58,102 nt of DNA from an uncultured Alphaproteobacteria bacterium (GCA_903937405.1 CAIZZE010000032.1:1-58102); one strand, 5' to 3'; counted from the stretch's first letter, positions 44,348 to 54,424 are shown. A program made the numbers and translations. Notes: generated by a model not told the origin, from the sequence alone.

Positions 44348-45285
44348 TTTGATCTTAAAATTTTAATTAATTTTTCTTCGAGTTCTAAAACGTCAACTGT
44401 GATATCTCTAAGTTCTAAATTTTTTTCTTCGCCGGACAAAGAATAGCAATCAATGCGATAATAATTTATTGCCATTCTTTCAGCAATTTCTGCAAAACAG
44501 GTTTTTTGCCAATCGATATTTACCAATTCCAATAAATAAGATTGTGGCTTGGAAAACATTGTATTTGTTATTCCAGCGCCATGTGGAGCAATAATATATT
44601 TTGCAAAATTCATAATTGAAATCTGTTCTAAGAAAGAAAAATTTTCCATGTAAACAGTTTTAAAGCCATGAGTGGAAAGCATCGCGGTTAATTCCTGTTC
44701 ATTAGAAATTTGGCGAGTGGTATTTTTTTTTGGGTTAGAACGGCTAATATAAATTCTTTCGCCGAAATTGGTTTTTAATTTTTCTAAATAATACGAAGTC
44801 AGTATTTTAGACGCTTCTTTCGGTTTTAAGAAATTAAAATAATCTGAAAAAGTGATATTGATGCAGGGAATAAAAGCGAGATTTTTTACTCGTAAATGTG
44901 ATTTCTCAGGAATGGTTTTAATATTGTTTTGGTTGAAACCAAAGGCTTCCAAGCTTTTTACTACAAAGTCAATTTTAAGATATGATTTTGGTAAAAGTAA
45001 AATTACTTTTGGAAATTCTTTTTTTAATTTCACCAATTTTGAAAGCGATTCCCACAGCCAATGACAATAATTTTTTGACCATTCATCGGTGATTAAAATA
45101 TAAGTTTTTCTAGGATTTGTAAAAATCGGGAAAAAATATTTTAAGCGAAATCCAAACTCTTGATATTTTTGATATTGAGGCTCGGCCACGCAGGATTCTT
45201 TAACCACTTTGCCTTTGTGTAAAATAACGGAGTTATTGGTTATTTTAGCATTTTTTAGCTTATGAATTGCAAAAATTCCGGTCAT
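44344..45285 (-). CDS. Glycosyltransferase family 61 (DUF563) protein
   Basis: The 313-residue protein fits the GT61 group: ITDEWSKNYCHWLWESLSKLVKL near 93-115 with the typical Asn-Tyr-x-His, YISRSNPKKNTTRQISNEQEL near 195-215, and SIMNFAKYIIAPHGAGITNTMFS near 245-267. Eukaryotic GT61 enzymes include xylosyltransferases and N-acetylglucosaminyltransferases. Being wedged between the genes that make UDP-xylose, this one probably adds xylose or glucuronate to an envelope glycan; the acceptor is unknown. No membrane helix is visible. It starts immediately after the uxs stop. Confidence 0.82.
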   Translation of the reverse strand: MTGIFAIHKLKNAKITNNSVILHKGKVVKESCVAEPQYQKYQEFGFRLKYFFPIFTNPRKTYILITDEWSKNYCHWLWESLSKLVKLKKEFPKVILLLPKSYLKIDFVVKSLEAFGFNQNNIKTIPEKSHLRVKNLAFIPCINITFSDYFNFLKPKEASKILTSYYLEKLKTNFGERIYISRSNPKKNTTRQISNEQELTAMLSTHGFKTVYMENFSFLEQISIMNFAKYIIAPHGAGITNTMFSKPQSYLLELVNIDWQKTCFAEIAERMAINYYRIDCYSLSGEEKNLELRDITVDVLELEEKLIKILRSK

Positions 45286-46224
45286 TTATTTTTCCAAAAC
45301 TTTTTTGAAATATTGAATAGTTTTTTCTAAGCCTTTTTCAAGATCAACTTTTGGAGAAAAGTTAATTAAGTTTTTTGCTTTCTCAATCACTGGTTTGCGC
45401 TGCATCGGATCGTTTTGTGGTAAATCTTTGAAAATGATTTTTGATTTTGAATTAGTCATTTGCAAAACTTTTTGGGCTAATTCCAAAATAGTAAATTCGC
45501 CGGGATTGCCTAGATTAATTGGGCCAATTTCGCTGCCCGATAAATTCATGAAATTTATAATTCCATCTACCAAATCATCGACATAGCAAAATGATCTGGT
45601 TTGATCACCCTTGCCGTAAACCGTAATATCTTCACCTTGTAGCGCTTGAACAATAAAATTTGAAACCACGCGACCATCATTTACCGACATGCGCGGGCCA
45701 TAAGTGTTGAAAATGCGTATAACTCTGATTTCGGTGCCATATTGTTTGTGATAATCATAAAACAAAGTTTCTGCAACGCGTTTGCCTTCATCGTAGCAAG
45801 ACCTCGCGCCCATTGTATTTACATTGCCGAAATATTCTTCAGATTGCGGATGAACCAAAGGATCGCCGTAAATTTCTGAAGTTGAAGCTTGAATGATTTT
45901 AGCATTTACGTTGCGCGCTAATTCCAACATATTGATTGCGCCCATGACGCAGGTTTTTGTAGTGTGAACCGGATTATGTTGGTAATGCACCGGAGAAGCC
46001 GGACAAGCGAAGTTATAGATTTCATCAACTTCTAGATGAATTGGCTGCGTAACATCGTGGCGGATTGCTTCAAAGCGCGGATTGCTCATTAAATGTTCGA
46101 TATTTTTTTTGCTACCGCAGAAATAATTGTCGAGTGAGATTACGTCATTTCCTGCCGCTAAAAGTCTTTCACATAAAAAAGAGCCAAGAAAGCCGGCGCC
46201 GCCGGTTACTAAAATTCGTTTCAT
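45286..46224 (-). CDS. uxs: UDP-glucuronate decarboxylase (UDP-xylose synthase)
   Basis: A short-chain dehydrogenase-type enzyme of 312 residues that decarboxylates UDP-glucuronate to UDP-xylose. NAD-binding GGAGFLG at 8-14, [10 protein letters not shown] with the catalytic Ser, and the Tyr144-x3-Lys148 pair in SCYDEGKR are visible; [21 protein letters not shown] and [11 protein letters not shown]-like [11 protein letters not shown] mark the UXS subfamily. It starts on the stop of the kinase gene upstream (shared base). With ugd two genes on, UDP-glucose to UDP-xylose is complete. UDP-xylose is uncommon in Rickettsiales-like genomes. Confidence 0.93.
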   Translation of the reverse strand: MKRILVTGGAGFLGSFLCERLLAAGNDVISLDNYFCGSKKNIEHLMSNPRFEAIRHDVTQPIHLEVDEIYNFACPASPVHYQHNPVHTTKTCVMGAINMLELARNVNAKIIQASTSEIYGDPLVHPQSEEYFGNVNTMGARSCYDEGKRVAETLFYDYHKQYGTEIRVIRIFNTYGPRMSVNDGRVVSNFIVQALQGEDITVYGKGDQTRSFCYVDDLVDGIINFMNLSGSEIGPINLGNPGEFTILELAQKVLQMTNSKSKIIFKDLPQNDPMQRKPVIEKAKNLINFSPKVDLEKGLEKTIQYFKKVLEK

Positions 46225-47597
46225 TAAACTGGAATAAAAATTGTTACACGAAGTCCGCCAAATGGTGAGTCGGAAAGTTTTATACGGCCGCCGTGAGAAG
46301 TGATAGCGTCCATCGCAATTGCCAATCCAAGTCCGGAGCCGCCTCCAGATGTGGATTGGGCGGCTTTTTTATCGAGGTTACGAGAATTGTCAATGCGATA
46401 AAAAGGCTTAAACACATTGTTGCGCTCATTTTTAGGAATTCCCGGACCATTATCATCAATTGAAATAATCAGGTTATTATCGGAAAGAGAAGCAGTCAAA
46501 CTAACGAGGCTTCCGTAATTAAAAGCATTGTCGATCAAGTTAACCAGAGCGCGCTTCAAGGCTAGTTTTTTCACTGGTATTTCGAGATCATCTTTGAGGT
46601 TTAAAAAGCCATCAATTCGTTTATTCATTTTGTTATAATAATTGATGATTTTTTCCTGCAGGAATTTTTTGATCTCGATCAAATTGCTTTTTTCCTTATC
46701 ATCAGAGCGGGCGAAATCGAGATATTCATCTACCAACTTTTCCATATCAGAAATATCACTTTTTAAATCCTCGGTTTCTTCGGATTTTTGCATCATTTCC
46801 AATTGTAATTTCATGCGGGTTAAGGGAGTTCGCAAATCGTGAGAAACGCCGGATAACATGTCTGTTCGCTGAGTAATTTGGCGCATTACGCGCTCTTTCA
46901 TTTTAATAAAAGAAATTGCTAGCGAGCGGATTTCTTCTGAACCGTGAGGCTTGATATTTTCTACATTTTGTCCACGTCCAAATTTTTCAGCAATGTCTCG
47001 TAATTCTCGGATTGAACGAATTTGATTGCGCAAGAAAACTATCGAAATGAAGGAAGTTATGAGTGCGGTTAAAATCATCCAAAATGTAAAAACATAAGAA
47101 CTGGAACTGGTGATTTTTTTGATTGGAACATCGTAAGAAATCAAGCCTTGCTTGGTTTGAACTTTAACGATGATAAAATCATCATCATCTGGGCTTTCAA
47201 AAATTTCGTAAGGTTTTAAGCCGTGACTATCAAGTTCTGATTTCAGGCGGTTGTAAGGATCAACTAATGGATCAATATAATCGTAAATTTTATTCTGGCG
47301 CCAATTACTATCGCCAATTTTTTTCTTTTTTAAACGGCGTCTTTCCTCGAAAGAAAAATGTAAACTCACATTTTGGGAAAAATCCTGTAAAAGACTTTCA
47401 TATTCTGGTTTGTTGACTGACTTTTTGATGAAGACCATTTCTTCAACAATGTTGCGAGCCATGTGTTTACTGATTACGTCAAGATGTGTAAAATAAAAAA
47501 CGTAAATCGAAACCAGTTGCACGATCAAAATCGGCACCACGATGATCAGCAAAAATCTTCCATAAAGTGAACGGGGAATGAATTTTTTGAATCTCAT
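46224..47597 (-). CDS. EnvZ-like sensor histidine kinase
   Basis: A membrane histidine kinase of 457 residues: membrane helix near 12-32, periplasmic sensor of about 140 residues, second helix near 168-188, HAMP, the dimerisation helix with phospho-acceptor His in [17 protein letters not shown] near 252, and the ATPase with [17 protein letters not shown] and [12 protein letters not shown]. The layout fits EnvZ or the rickettsial RP-type kinases. No response-regulator gene is adjacent, so its partner lies elsewhere. It shares a base with the uxs start. I use ATG 47597; TTG 47600 adds one residue. Confidence 0.93.
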   Translation of the reverse strand: MRFKKFIPRSLYGRFLLIIVVPILIVQLVSIYVFYFTHLDVISKHMARNIVEEMVFIKKSVNKPEYESLLQDFSQNVSLHFSFEERRRLKKKKIGDSNWRQNKIYDYIDPLVDPYNRLKSELDSHGLKPYEIFESPDDDDFIIVKVQTKQGLISYDVPIKKITSSSSYVFTFWMILTALITSFISIVFLRNQIRSIRELRDIAEKFGRGQNVENIKPHGSEEIRSLAISFIKMKERVMRQITQRTDMLSGVSHDLRTPLTRMKLQLEMMQKSEETEDLKSDISDMEKLVDEYLDFARSDDKEKSNLIEIKKFLQEKIINYYNKMNKRIDGFLNLKDDLEIPVKKLALKRALVNLIDNAFNYGSLVSLTASLSDNNLIISIDDNGPGIPKNERNNVFKPFYRIDNSRNLDKKAAQSTSGGGSGLGLAIAMDAITSHGGRIKLSDSPFGGLRVTIFIPV

Positions 47598-47675
47598 CAA
47601 AGAAATAAATGTTAATTTAGAAATGAAAAAATATTTTGTTTGGCAGTTCTTAAATCTCTTCTACAAATCGCAGTC

Positions 47676-48434
47676 ATGACCAGCAAAATTTCAGCAAAAA
47701 ATATCAATTTATTCTACGGCCAAAAACAAGCTTTATTTGACATTAATTTGGATTTTAAAGAACACAGTGTCACAGCTTTGATCGGGCCTTCAGGATGTGG
47801 AAAATCATCCTTCTTGCGTTGCATCAATCGCATGAATGACACTATTTTGGGTTGCAAAATCGAAGGCGAAATAACGCTCGATGGCCAAAATATTTATAAT
47901 CAAAACCTAGATCTGGTGCTGCTTCGCGCTTCTGTCGGCATGGTGTTTCAAAAGCCAAATCCTTTTCCAAAATCAATTTATGAAAATGTGGCTTACGGGC
48001 CAAGAATTCATGGTCTTTTTCAAAATAAAAAACAGCTCGATGAAATTGTTGAAAGCAGTTTGACCAAAGCTGGTTTATGGAAAGAAGTTAAAGATCGTTT
48101 GAATGATCAAGCCAGCGGACTTTCTGGTGGGCAACAACAACGTCTGTGCATTGCACGTACAATTGCAATTGAACCGGAAGTGATTTTGATGGACGAGCCT
48201 TGTTCGGCGCTTGACCCGATCGCTACCGCAAAAATTGAAGAATTAATCGATGAATTAAAAGATAATTTTACAATCATTATTGTTACACACTCAATGCAGC
48301 AAGCGGCGCGTGTTTCAAACATGACGGCGTTTTTCAACATGGGTAAAATTGTTGAATATGACACGACGGATAAAATTTTTACTAATCCGAATAATCAGCA
48401 AACGCAGGATTATATCACCGGCAGATTTGGTTAG
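47676..48434 (+). CDS. pstB: Phosphate ABC transporter ATP-binding protein PstB
   Basis: PstB powers uptake of phosphate. From ATG 47676 ([15 protein letters not shown]) it has 252 residues with Walker [10 protein letters not shown] near 37-45, signature [15 protein letters not shown] and Walker [23 protein letters not shown]-like CINRMND is a mark of PstB. A TTG 36 bases ahead is a less likely start. No pstS, pstC, pstA or phoU lies near, so either those genes are elsewhere or the ATPase serves another permease. It is followed by tatB after 26 bases. Confidence 0.93.
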   Translation: MTSKISAKNINLFYGQKQALFDINLDFKEHSVTALIGPSGCGKSSFLRCINRMNDTILGCKIEGEITLDGQNIYNQNLDLVLLRASVGMVFQKPNPFPKSIYENVAYGPRIHGLFQNKKQLDEIVESSLTKAGLWKEVKDRLNDQASGLSGGQQQRLCIARTIAIEPEVILMDEPCSALDPIATAKIEELIDELKDNFTIIIVTHSMQQAARVSNMTAFFNMGKIVEYDTTDKIFTNPNNQQTQDYITGRFG

Positions 48435-48460
48435 AACCTGTTCAATCGATTTTCATTTAA

Positions 48461-48835
48461 ATGTTTGGCTTTTCCTTCGCAGAATTAATTTTGGTTATTC
48501 TCATCGCCTTGATTTTTATCAAGCCGAAGGATTTGCCCGAAATTGCTCATTTTGTGGGGAAAATTTTTTATCGCGCAAAAAGAATGTATGGTGATTTGAA
48601 GAAGTCGCTAAAAGAAATGGAAGGTGAGTTGGGAATTGATGAATTAAAACATGAGTTAAATCGCGGAATTGCTGAAGAGAAAGCCAAGCTGGAAGAAGAA
48701 ATGACAGTGATTGTTGACATGTATGGCAATGAACATCATGTGCCGAATGTAAAAAAAGTTAGGCCTGATTTAAGTGAAGAGGAAGTTGAGTTGGAAATTA
48801 AAAAGCACAATGAAGAGAATTTAAAACTTAATTAA
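48461..48835 (+). CDS. tatB: Twin-arginine translocase subunit TatB
   Basis: TatB takes part in export of folded proteins by forming the receptor complex with TatC. The 124 residues start with MFGFSFAELILVILIALIFIKPKDLPEI, the membrane helix with the conserved Glu8 and the hinge, followed by an amphipathic helix and a charged tail. Glu8 and the absence of the TatA FG motif form favour TatB. The usual partner tatC does not follow; the restriction-like module starts four bases after the stop, which suggests that an insertion split the locus. Confidence 0.9.
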   Translation: MFGFSFAELILVILIALIFIKPKDLPEIAHFVGKIFYRAKRMYGDLKKSLKEMEGELGIDELKHELNRGIAEEKAKLEEEMTVIVDMYGNEHHVPNVKKVRPDLSEEEVELEIKKHNEENLKLN

Positions 48836-48839
48836 GATT

Positions 48840-49508
48840 ATGAAAAACGACAATAACATAAAACACAAAAATAGAGTTGCCAATCACGGCGAGGTTTTCA
48901 CTTCCAAAAGAGAAGTGGAAGCAATGCTAAATTTGGTGGATCAAGAAACTGTAAGAATTGACTCAAGATTTTTAGAGCCCGCTTGTGGAGATGGAAATTT
49001 TTTGGCAAAAATCTTGGAAAGAAAGTTGGGAGTGGTTGTAAAGCAATATCAAAAAAATCAAATTGAATTTGAAAGATATGCTCTAATTGCCGCTTCTTCA
49101 ATTTATGGAATTGATATTTTAGAAGACAATGTTGATGAATGTCGCCAAAGATTATTGCTAATATTCAGCCAAGTTTATTGCTCAATTTACAAAAACCAAG
49201 TCAGCCAAGTTTATCTTGAAAATATCAAATTTGTCTTTTCAAAAAATATTCTGTGGGGCGATGCTTTGAGTTTGAAAAAAGTTGACAACAACCAACCAAT
49301 CACCTTTTGCGAATGGTCGGCGGTTAATGGCTCAATGATTAAAAGAAAAGATTATCAATTTTCAGATTTGCTTGCCTATAAAGATTTTGACGAACCAAGC
49401 CTTTTTTCTGTCGGGCTTTTTTCTGATTTAGGTGAAGAAGTTTTAATTGCTAAAGCCAAAAAGGAATATCCTTTAACTCATTTTATGGAATTAAATAAAT
49501 ATGATTGA
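48840..49508 (+). CDS. N6-methylase-like subunit (motif I only)
   Basis: The 222-residue product carries GEVFTSKREVEAMLNLV near 17-33, in the way gamma-class adenine methylases start, and the SAM-binding FLEPACGDGNFLAKILERK at about 44-62. The catalytic NPPY motif is not present; after about 120 residues the chain leads into a region I do not recognise (CEWSAVNGSM). So it looks like a SAM-binding half or a partner subunit and not a complete methylase. It overlaps the next gene by eight bases. The three genes form a tight unit. Confidence 0.78.
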   Translation: MKNDNNIKHKNRVANHGEVFTSKREVEAMLNLVDQETVRIDSRFLEPACGDGNFLAKILERKLGVVVKQYQKNQIEFERYALIAASSIYGIDILEDNVDECRQRLLLIFSQVYCSIYKNQVSQVYLENIKFVFSKNILWGDALSLKKVDNNQPITFCEWSAVNGSMIKRKDYQFSDLLAYKDFDEPSLFSVGLFSDLGEEVLIAKAKKEYPLTHFMELNKYD

Positions 49509-51021
49509 TTCCAGCAATAACTATAATCCTGATGTTCTCACTTGCCTTGCCAATCTTAGTAATGACGAGGTTTTTACTCCGCCAAAATTAGCTAATCAAA
49601 TTTTAGATAATCTTCCCAAAGAAATTTGGAGTGATAAAAATATCAAATTTTTAGACCCAGTTGCAAAATCGGGAGTTTTTTTAAGAGAAATTACCAAAAG
49701 ATTAATTACTGGCTTAGAAAGCCAAATTCCTGATTTGCAAACCAGAATTAATCATATTTTAGCCAATCAAGTTTTTGGAATTGCCATTACCGAAATTACC
49801 GCTCTTATTTCAAGAAGAACGCTTTATTGTGCCAAAAAAGCCAATGGCAAATATTCAATTTCTAGCGATTTTGCTGATGAAATTGGCAATATTAAATTTG
49901 ATCAAACCAATCACAGTTGGAAAAATGACAAATGCATTTTTTGTGGCGCAGGCAAGCTGGCATATGATCGATGCGAAGAACTTGAAACCCACGCCTATCA
50001 ATTTATTCACCACAACAACCCTGAAAAAATATTTAATATGAAATTTGATGTAATTATTGGCAATCCTCCTTATCAAATGAGCGATGGCGGATTTGGCAAA
50101 AGCGCCAAACCAATTTATCACAAATTTATTGAGCAAGCTAAAAAATTAAATCCGCGATTTTTGTCAATGATCATTCCTGCAAGATGGTATAACGGTGGAA
50201 AAGGCTTAGATGAATTTAGAGATGAAATGTTAAATGATAAAAAAATTTCTAAAATTCATGATTTTCCAAATACTAGCGATTGTTTTGCGGGTTTAAATAT
50301 TAGAGGTGGAGTGTGTTATTTTCTGTGGGAAAGAGATCACAAAGGTGATTGTGAAATTATTACTCACAAACAAAACGAAATCATATCTTCAATGAAAAGA
50401 CCACTTTTAGAAAAAGGTTTTAATATCTTCATCAGATATAATGAGGCGATTCAAATTCTTCACAAAGTTCAAAAGTTTAAAGAACAATCTTTTAGCAATA
50501 TTGTGAGTGCAAGAAAACCATTTGGCTTGGCAACAAATTTTGCTGATTTTTCAAAACAAAAAACTACCAAAGATCAAATTCTGCTTTATAGATTTGGTGA
50601 TAATGGTTTTGTGGATGAAAAACAGGTTCAAAGCAATCATAGTTGGATTAAGATGTGGAAAGTAATATTGCCATATGCAAGCCCAGGCGATGATAGCTAT
50701 CCTCATTTAATTTTAAGCAAACCAATAATTTCTGCTCCCAATTCTTGCTCAACCGAAACCTATATTGTTGTAGGGCCTTTTCAAAATGAGGGCAAAAGCA
50801 AAAATGTTGCCAAATATATGCTCACTTCTTTTTTTAGATTTATGGTTTTGCTGGCAAAAAGCACTCAACACATTACCAAGAAAACATATATTTTTGCCCC
50901 AATGCAAGATTTTCAAGAAGAATGGGATGATGAAAAATTATATAAAAAATATGGCATCAATGAGGAAGAAATAAATTTTATCAATAGCTTAATTAGGCCA
51001 ATCGAGAAGCATTATGACTAA
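49501..51021 (+). CDS. Eco57I-like adenine methyltransferase with zinc-finger insert
   Basis: A 506-residue methylase. NDEVFTPPKLANQILDNLP near 21-39, the modified motif I LDPVAKSGVFLREI at 51-64 (no GxG), and the catalytic IIGNPPYQMSDGG near 185-197. Between them, CIFCGAGKLAYDRCEELETH (about 145-164) looks like a small metal-binding knuckle. The C-terminal 280 residues should recognise DNA. Together with the upstream SAM-motif protein it may make the modification part of a restriction system, and the next gene the restriction part. It overlaps both neighbours by eight bases. Family resemblance is good, site unknown. Confidence 0.85.
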   Translation: MIDSSNNYNPDVLTCLANLSNDEVFTPPKLANQILDNLPKEIWSDKNIKFLDPVAKSGVFLREITKRLITGLESQIPDLQTRINHILANQVFGIAITEITALISRRTLYCAKKANGKYSISSDFADEIGNIKFDQTNHSWKNDKCIFCGAGKLAYDRCEELETHAYQFIHHNNPEKIFNMKFDVIIGNPPYQMSDGGFGKSAKPIYHKFIEQAKKLNPRFLSMIIPARWYNGGKGLDEFRDEMLNDKKISKIHDFPNTSDCFAGLNIRGGVCYFLWERDHKGDCEIITHKQNEIISSMKRPLLEKGFNIFIRYNEAIQILHKVQKFKEQSFSNIVSARKPFGLATNFADFSKQKTTKDQILLYRFGDNGFVDEKQVQSNHSWIKMWKVILPYASPGDDSYPHLILSKPIISAPNSCSTETYIVVGPFQNEGKSKNVAKYMLTSFFRFMVLLAKSTQHITKKTYIFAPMQDFQEEWDDEKLYKKYGINEEEINFINSLIRPIEKHYD

Positions 51022-53527
51022 AAACCAATTCTTCCCAAAGCGCCCCAACCCCAATCCAACGATTTATGCTTATGAATTGCCAAAAGAAGAAACCAGAAAA
51101 GGGTTGTTGAAAATTGGTTTTACAGATCGCGATGCCAAAATCAGAATTGCTGAACAGCTAAAAACCAGTGGCATTGCTTATAAAATTGTTTTTGAGAGCT
51201 GTGCTGTAAAAAATAATGGCGATTATTTTACTGATCGCGAAATTCATAAAATTTTGCGCAAAAAAGGCTTTAAAAACCCTGATGGTGAGTGGTTTGAATG
51301 CAGGCTTGAAGATTTGCAAATTGTTGTGAATGGCATCAAAAATAATCAAGAATTTGCCACAGAAAGAAGTTTGGATTTTGCGATGCGACCAGAGCAAAAA
51401 GATGCGGTGGAGCGAACTTCTCAATATTTCTTAAAGTCAAAACAAGAAAATTCAAAAAAACCGTCTCATTTTTTGTGGAATGCTAAAATGCGTTTTGGCA
51501 AAACTTTTACCACCTATCAATTAGCAAAAAAAATGGGTTGGAAAAAGATTTTGGTTTTAACCTTCAAGCCCGCAGTGCAAAACGCTTGGCAAGAAGATTT
51601 GGAAAGTCATATTGATTTTGAAAATTGGCAATTTATTGCCAAAAACAATGACTTAAAAAAAGTTGATTATTCAAAGCCGCTTGTTTGCTTTGGCTCTTTT
51701 CAAGATTATTTAGGCAAAAATTCTGCTGGCGGAATTAAGGCAAAAAATGAGTGGGTTCATTCCACCAATTGGGATTGCGTGGTTTTTGACGAATATCATT
51801 ATGGAGCTTGGCGAGAAAACGCCAAAGACCTTTTTGAATCGGAAGATTTGGAAGAACAAAGATTTGCTGAAGGTGAAGGTTTGGAATTTTTTGATGATAA
51901 AAATGGAAAAAATAATATTGATGAAGGTTTGATGCCAATAACTACCAGCCATTTTTTATATTTATCGGGAACGCCATTTAGAGCCATTTCTTCAGGAGAA
52001 TTTATTGAAGAGCAAATTTTCAATTGGACTTATAGCGATGAGCAAAGAGCTAAAGAAAACTGGCAAGGCAAAAATAACCCTTATTTGTCGCTGCCAAGAA
52101 TGGTTATTTTAACCTATCAAATGCCTGATTCTATTAAAGAAATTGCTCAAGGCGGTGAATTTAATGAATTTGATTTGAATGTTTTTTTCCAGGCAAAAGG
52201 GAAATTTGAAAATGCTAAATTTGTTTATGAAAATGAAGTGCAAAAATGGCTGGATTTGATTCGCGGATCTTTTTTAGAAACTCAAATTGATAATTTGAAA
52301 CAAGGAGCAAAAAAACCTTTAATGCCGTTTTCTGAAGCTAGATTATTAGAAATTTTAACTCACACATTTTGGTTTTTGCCCAGCGTTTCGTCTTGTTATG
52401 CGATGAAAAATATTTTGAGCAAAAGACAAAATATTTTTTATCATAATTATAAAATCATTGTTGCAGCAGGAAAAGAAGCTGGAATTGGCGCTGAAGCATT
52501 AAAGCCAGTTATTGAGGCAATGGAAAACCCGCTTCAAACCAAAACCATCACTCTTTCTTGTGGAAAATTAACCACGGGCGTTTCTGTTAAACCTTGGAGC
52601 GGAATTTTTATGCTTAGAAATTCTTCCAGCCCAGAAACCTATTTTCAAGCGGCATTTAGAGTGCAAACGCCTTGGCAGATCAAAAATCCTGATGATAAGT
52701 CGCCAAACAAAATCGAAATTATCAAAGAAGAATGTTATGTTTTTGATTTTGCACCAAATCGAGCGCTTCGCCAAATTGCGGATTACGGCTGTCGCCTGAA
52801 TATTGATGAGAATAATCCTGAAAAGAAAGTTGAGGAATTTATCAATTTTCTGCCAATTTTGGCTTATGATGGAAGCTCTACAAAGCAAATTAATGCCGCT
52901 GAAATATTAGATATCGCCTTTAGCGGAACCACGGCAACTTTGCTTGCCAGAAGATGGGAGAGTGCACTTTTGGTTAATGTTGATAATGCAACTTTGTCAA
53001 GATTGATGGCGAGTGAAAAAGCCATGAATGCGTTGATGAGCATTGAAGGTTTTAGAACTCTAAACCAAGATATTGAAACAATTATTAATAAATCTGAATC
53101 AATTAAAAAAATTAAAAAAGAAGCAAATGAAAGAGATTTGAGCCCTAAAGAAAAAAAAGAATTATCGGATGAAGAAAAAGAATTTAAATCGAAAAGAAAA
53201 CAAATTCAGGAAAAACTGATTAAATTTTCGACTAGAATTCCTGTTTTTATGTATTTGACTGATTATCGGGAAAGAAATCTTAAAGATGTTATTATGCAAC
53301 TTGAGCCACAACTTTTTAAAAAAGTAACTGGATTGAATGTTGGTGATTTTGATTTATTGGTAAGTCTTGGAGTTTTTAACGATTCCTTAATGAATGATGC
53401 GGTTTGTAAATTTAAAAAATATGAGGATAAAAGCCTTTCATATGCTGGCTTGTGGAGGCATAAAGATGAGGATATTGGGTTATTTAACACCACTATTTCA
53501 AGCCAAGAATTTATTGAGAATTTATAA
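51014..53527 (+). CDS. GIY-YIG nuclease fused to superfamily 2 helicase
   Basis: The 837-residue protein starts with a GIY-YIG domain of the T5orf172/MUG113 type: IYAY at 17-20, KIGFT at 33-37, a helical stretch with Arg44, and DREIHKILRKKGF leading to GEWFEC at 91-96 with the metal Glu92. A superfamily 2 helicase follows: Walker A-like MRFGKTF near 159-165, DEYH at 259-262, SGTPFRA near 318-324, and ITLSCGKLTTGVSVKPWSG and FQAAFRVQTPW in the second half. A charged coiled stretch spans about 690-735. This is probably the restriction subunit of the module: the helicase moves on DNA and the GIY-YIG domain cuts. Cleavage type and trigger are unknown. Confidence 0.88.
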   Translation: MTKNQFFPKRPNPNPTIYAYELPKEETRKGLLKIGFTDRDAKIRIAEQLKTSGIAYKIVFESCAVKNNGDYFTDREIHKILRKKGFKNPDGEWFECRLEDLQIVVNGIKNNQEFATERSLDFAMRPEQKDAVERTSQYFLKSKQENSKKPSHFLWNAKMRFGKTFTTYQLAKKMGWKKILVLTFKPAVQNAWQEDLESHIDFENWQFIAKNNDLKKVDYSKPLVCFGSFQDYLGKNSAGGIKAKNEWVHSTNWDCVVFDEYHYGAWRENAKDLFESEDLEEQRFAEGEGLEFFDDKNGKNNIDEGLMPITTSHFLYLSGTPFRAISSGEFIEEQIFNWTYSDEQRAKENWQGKNNPYLSLPRMVILTYQMPDSIKEIAQGGEFNEFDLNVFFQAKGKFENAKFVYENEVQKWLDLIRGSFLETQIDNLKQGAKKPLMPFSEARLLEILTHTFWFLPSVSSCYAMKNILSKRQNIFYHNYKIIVAAGKEAGIGAEALKPVIEAMENPLQTKTITLSCGKLTTGVSVKPWSGIFMLRNSSSPETYFQAAFRVQTPWQIKNPDDKSPNKIEIIKEECYVFDFAPNRALRQIADYGCRLNIDENNPEKKVEEFINFLPILAYDGSSTKQINAAEILDIAFSGTTATLLARRWESALLVNVDNATLSRLMASEKAMNALMSIEGFRTLNQDIETIINKSESIKKIKKEANERDLSPKEKKELSDEEKEFKSKRKQIQEKLIKFSTRIPVFMYLTDYRERNLKDVIMQLEPQLFKKVTGLNVGDFDLLVSLGVFNDSLMNDAVCKFKKYEDKSLSYAGLWRHKDEDIGLFNTTISSQEFIENL

Positions 53528-53575
53528 GAAAAAATTACGATAGATAATACAATACCAAATCCCATCTTTAATTAA

Positions 53576-54370
53576 TTAATTTAAATCGAACACCATTCCC
53601 ACCGTCACGCTGCGATTCACTAAATTTGTCGCCACATGTTTATCATCTTCCTCATATCTTCTTTTTTCAAAAGTATGGCGTAACTCTAAAGACATACGAT
53701 CACTAATTCGATAAACCAAGCTACTCTTCAATTCATTATCCATACTTTCATGATCAAGAAACCAATAGCCGCGTTGGGTTAGAGTCAGATTTTTTGTAAT
53801 CTTGAAATTGGTTCTAATTGATGGAATTATATCAATTTCATGTCCATAAGTTTTTATATCGTGATAGCCGATGCTAATGTCAAACTCGAGTTTCTCTTTA
53901 AAAAACATCCGTCCCAAACCAATAGCGGTATGTAAATCATAATAAAATTTGGAAAGATCGTCATACATTGTGCGGTGAAAAAACACGCCGTAATTTTCGC
54001 TGTCTTTGATTCGCACTTTGCTGGAAAGAGAAAGGTCATAAAGCTCGGATTTTTTCACATCATAACGTTTATTTTTTGCGCTGCCGCTATCGCTATATTT
54101 ATTCTCATTTTGGAAGTTTATCTCATGAATATAATTGCTGCTTTGGTAAAGATAACGCGCGTTTAAATCGTAGCTTTTGGAATTGTAATCCGATGAATAA
54201 TTGCCACCAAAAGATAAATATTTTTTAGCGCTGCTGGTTTTATAAAGGCGTTTTGATCTAGGCGACACAACCGCTTCACGATTGGCTTCAGAGTCAACAG
54301 CAAAAGCTTCTTCTGGAAGTTGTAGGGAAACGAAGGAAAGGAAAAAAATAGTGAAAGCGTGGTGACGCAT
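53576..54370 (-). CDS. Outer-membrane beta-barrel protein, function unknown
   Basis: From ATG 54370 the product has 264 residues with a signal peptide (MRHHAFTIFFLSFVSLQLPEEAFA), a short linker, then alternating polar/nonpolar strands rich in Tyr and Ser (YLSFGGNYSSDYNSKSYDLN and onward) to a last strand RSVTVGMVFDLN, as in barrels of about 10-12 strands. Residues just past the signal are basic (SPRSKRLYKTS). It resembles uncharacterised alphaproteobacterial barrel proteins. Gene transfer with the defence module is not indicated. The module ends 48 bases away, converging. Confidence 0.78.
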   Translation of the reverse strand: MRHHAFTIFFLSFVSLQLPEEAFAVDSEANREAVVSPRSKRLYKTSSAKKYLSFGGNYSSDYNSKSYDLNARYLYQSSNYIHEINFQNENKYSDSGSAKNKRYDVKKSELYDLSLSSKVRIKDSENYGVFFHRTMYDDLSKFYYDLHTAIGLGRMFFKEKLEFDISIGYHDIKTYGHEIDIIPSIRTNFKITKNLTLTQRGYWFLDHESMDNELKSSLVYRISDRMSLELRHTFEKRRYEEDDKHVATNLVNRSVTVGMVFDLN

Positions 54371-54424
54371 ATAGGTTTTCGGGTTTAACACTTACTTTTA
54401 GCAAACGTGTGTGAATTGCGCTAA

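Noticed and set aside
48430-48450. AGAACCTGTTCA after pstB as another copy of the glnA palindrome end
   Set aside because: Only about a dozen bases match the end of the 163-base element; too short to separate from chance.
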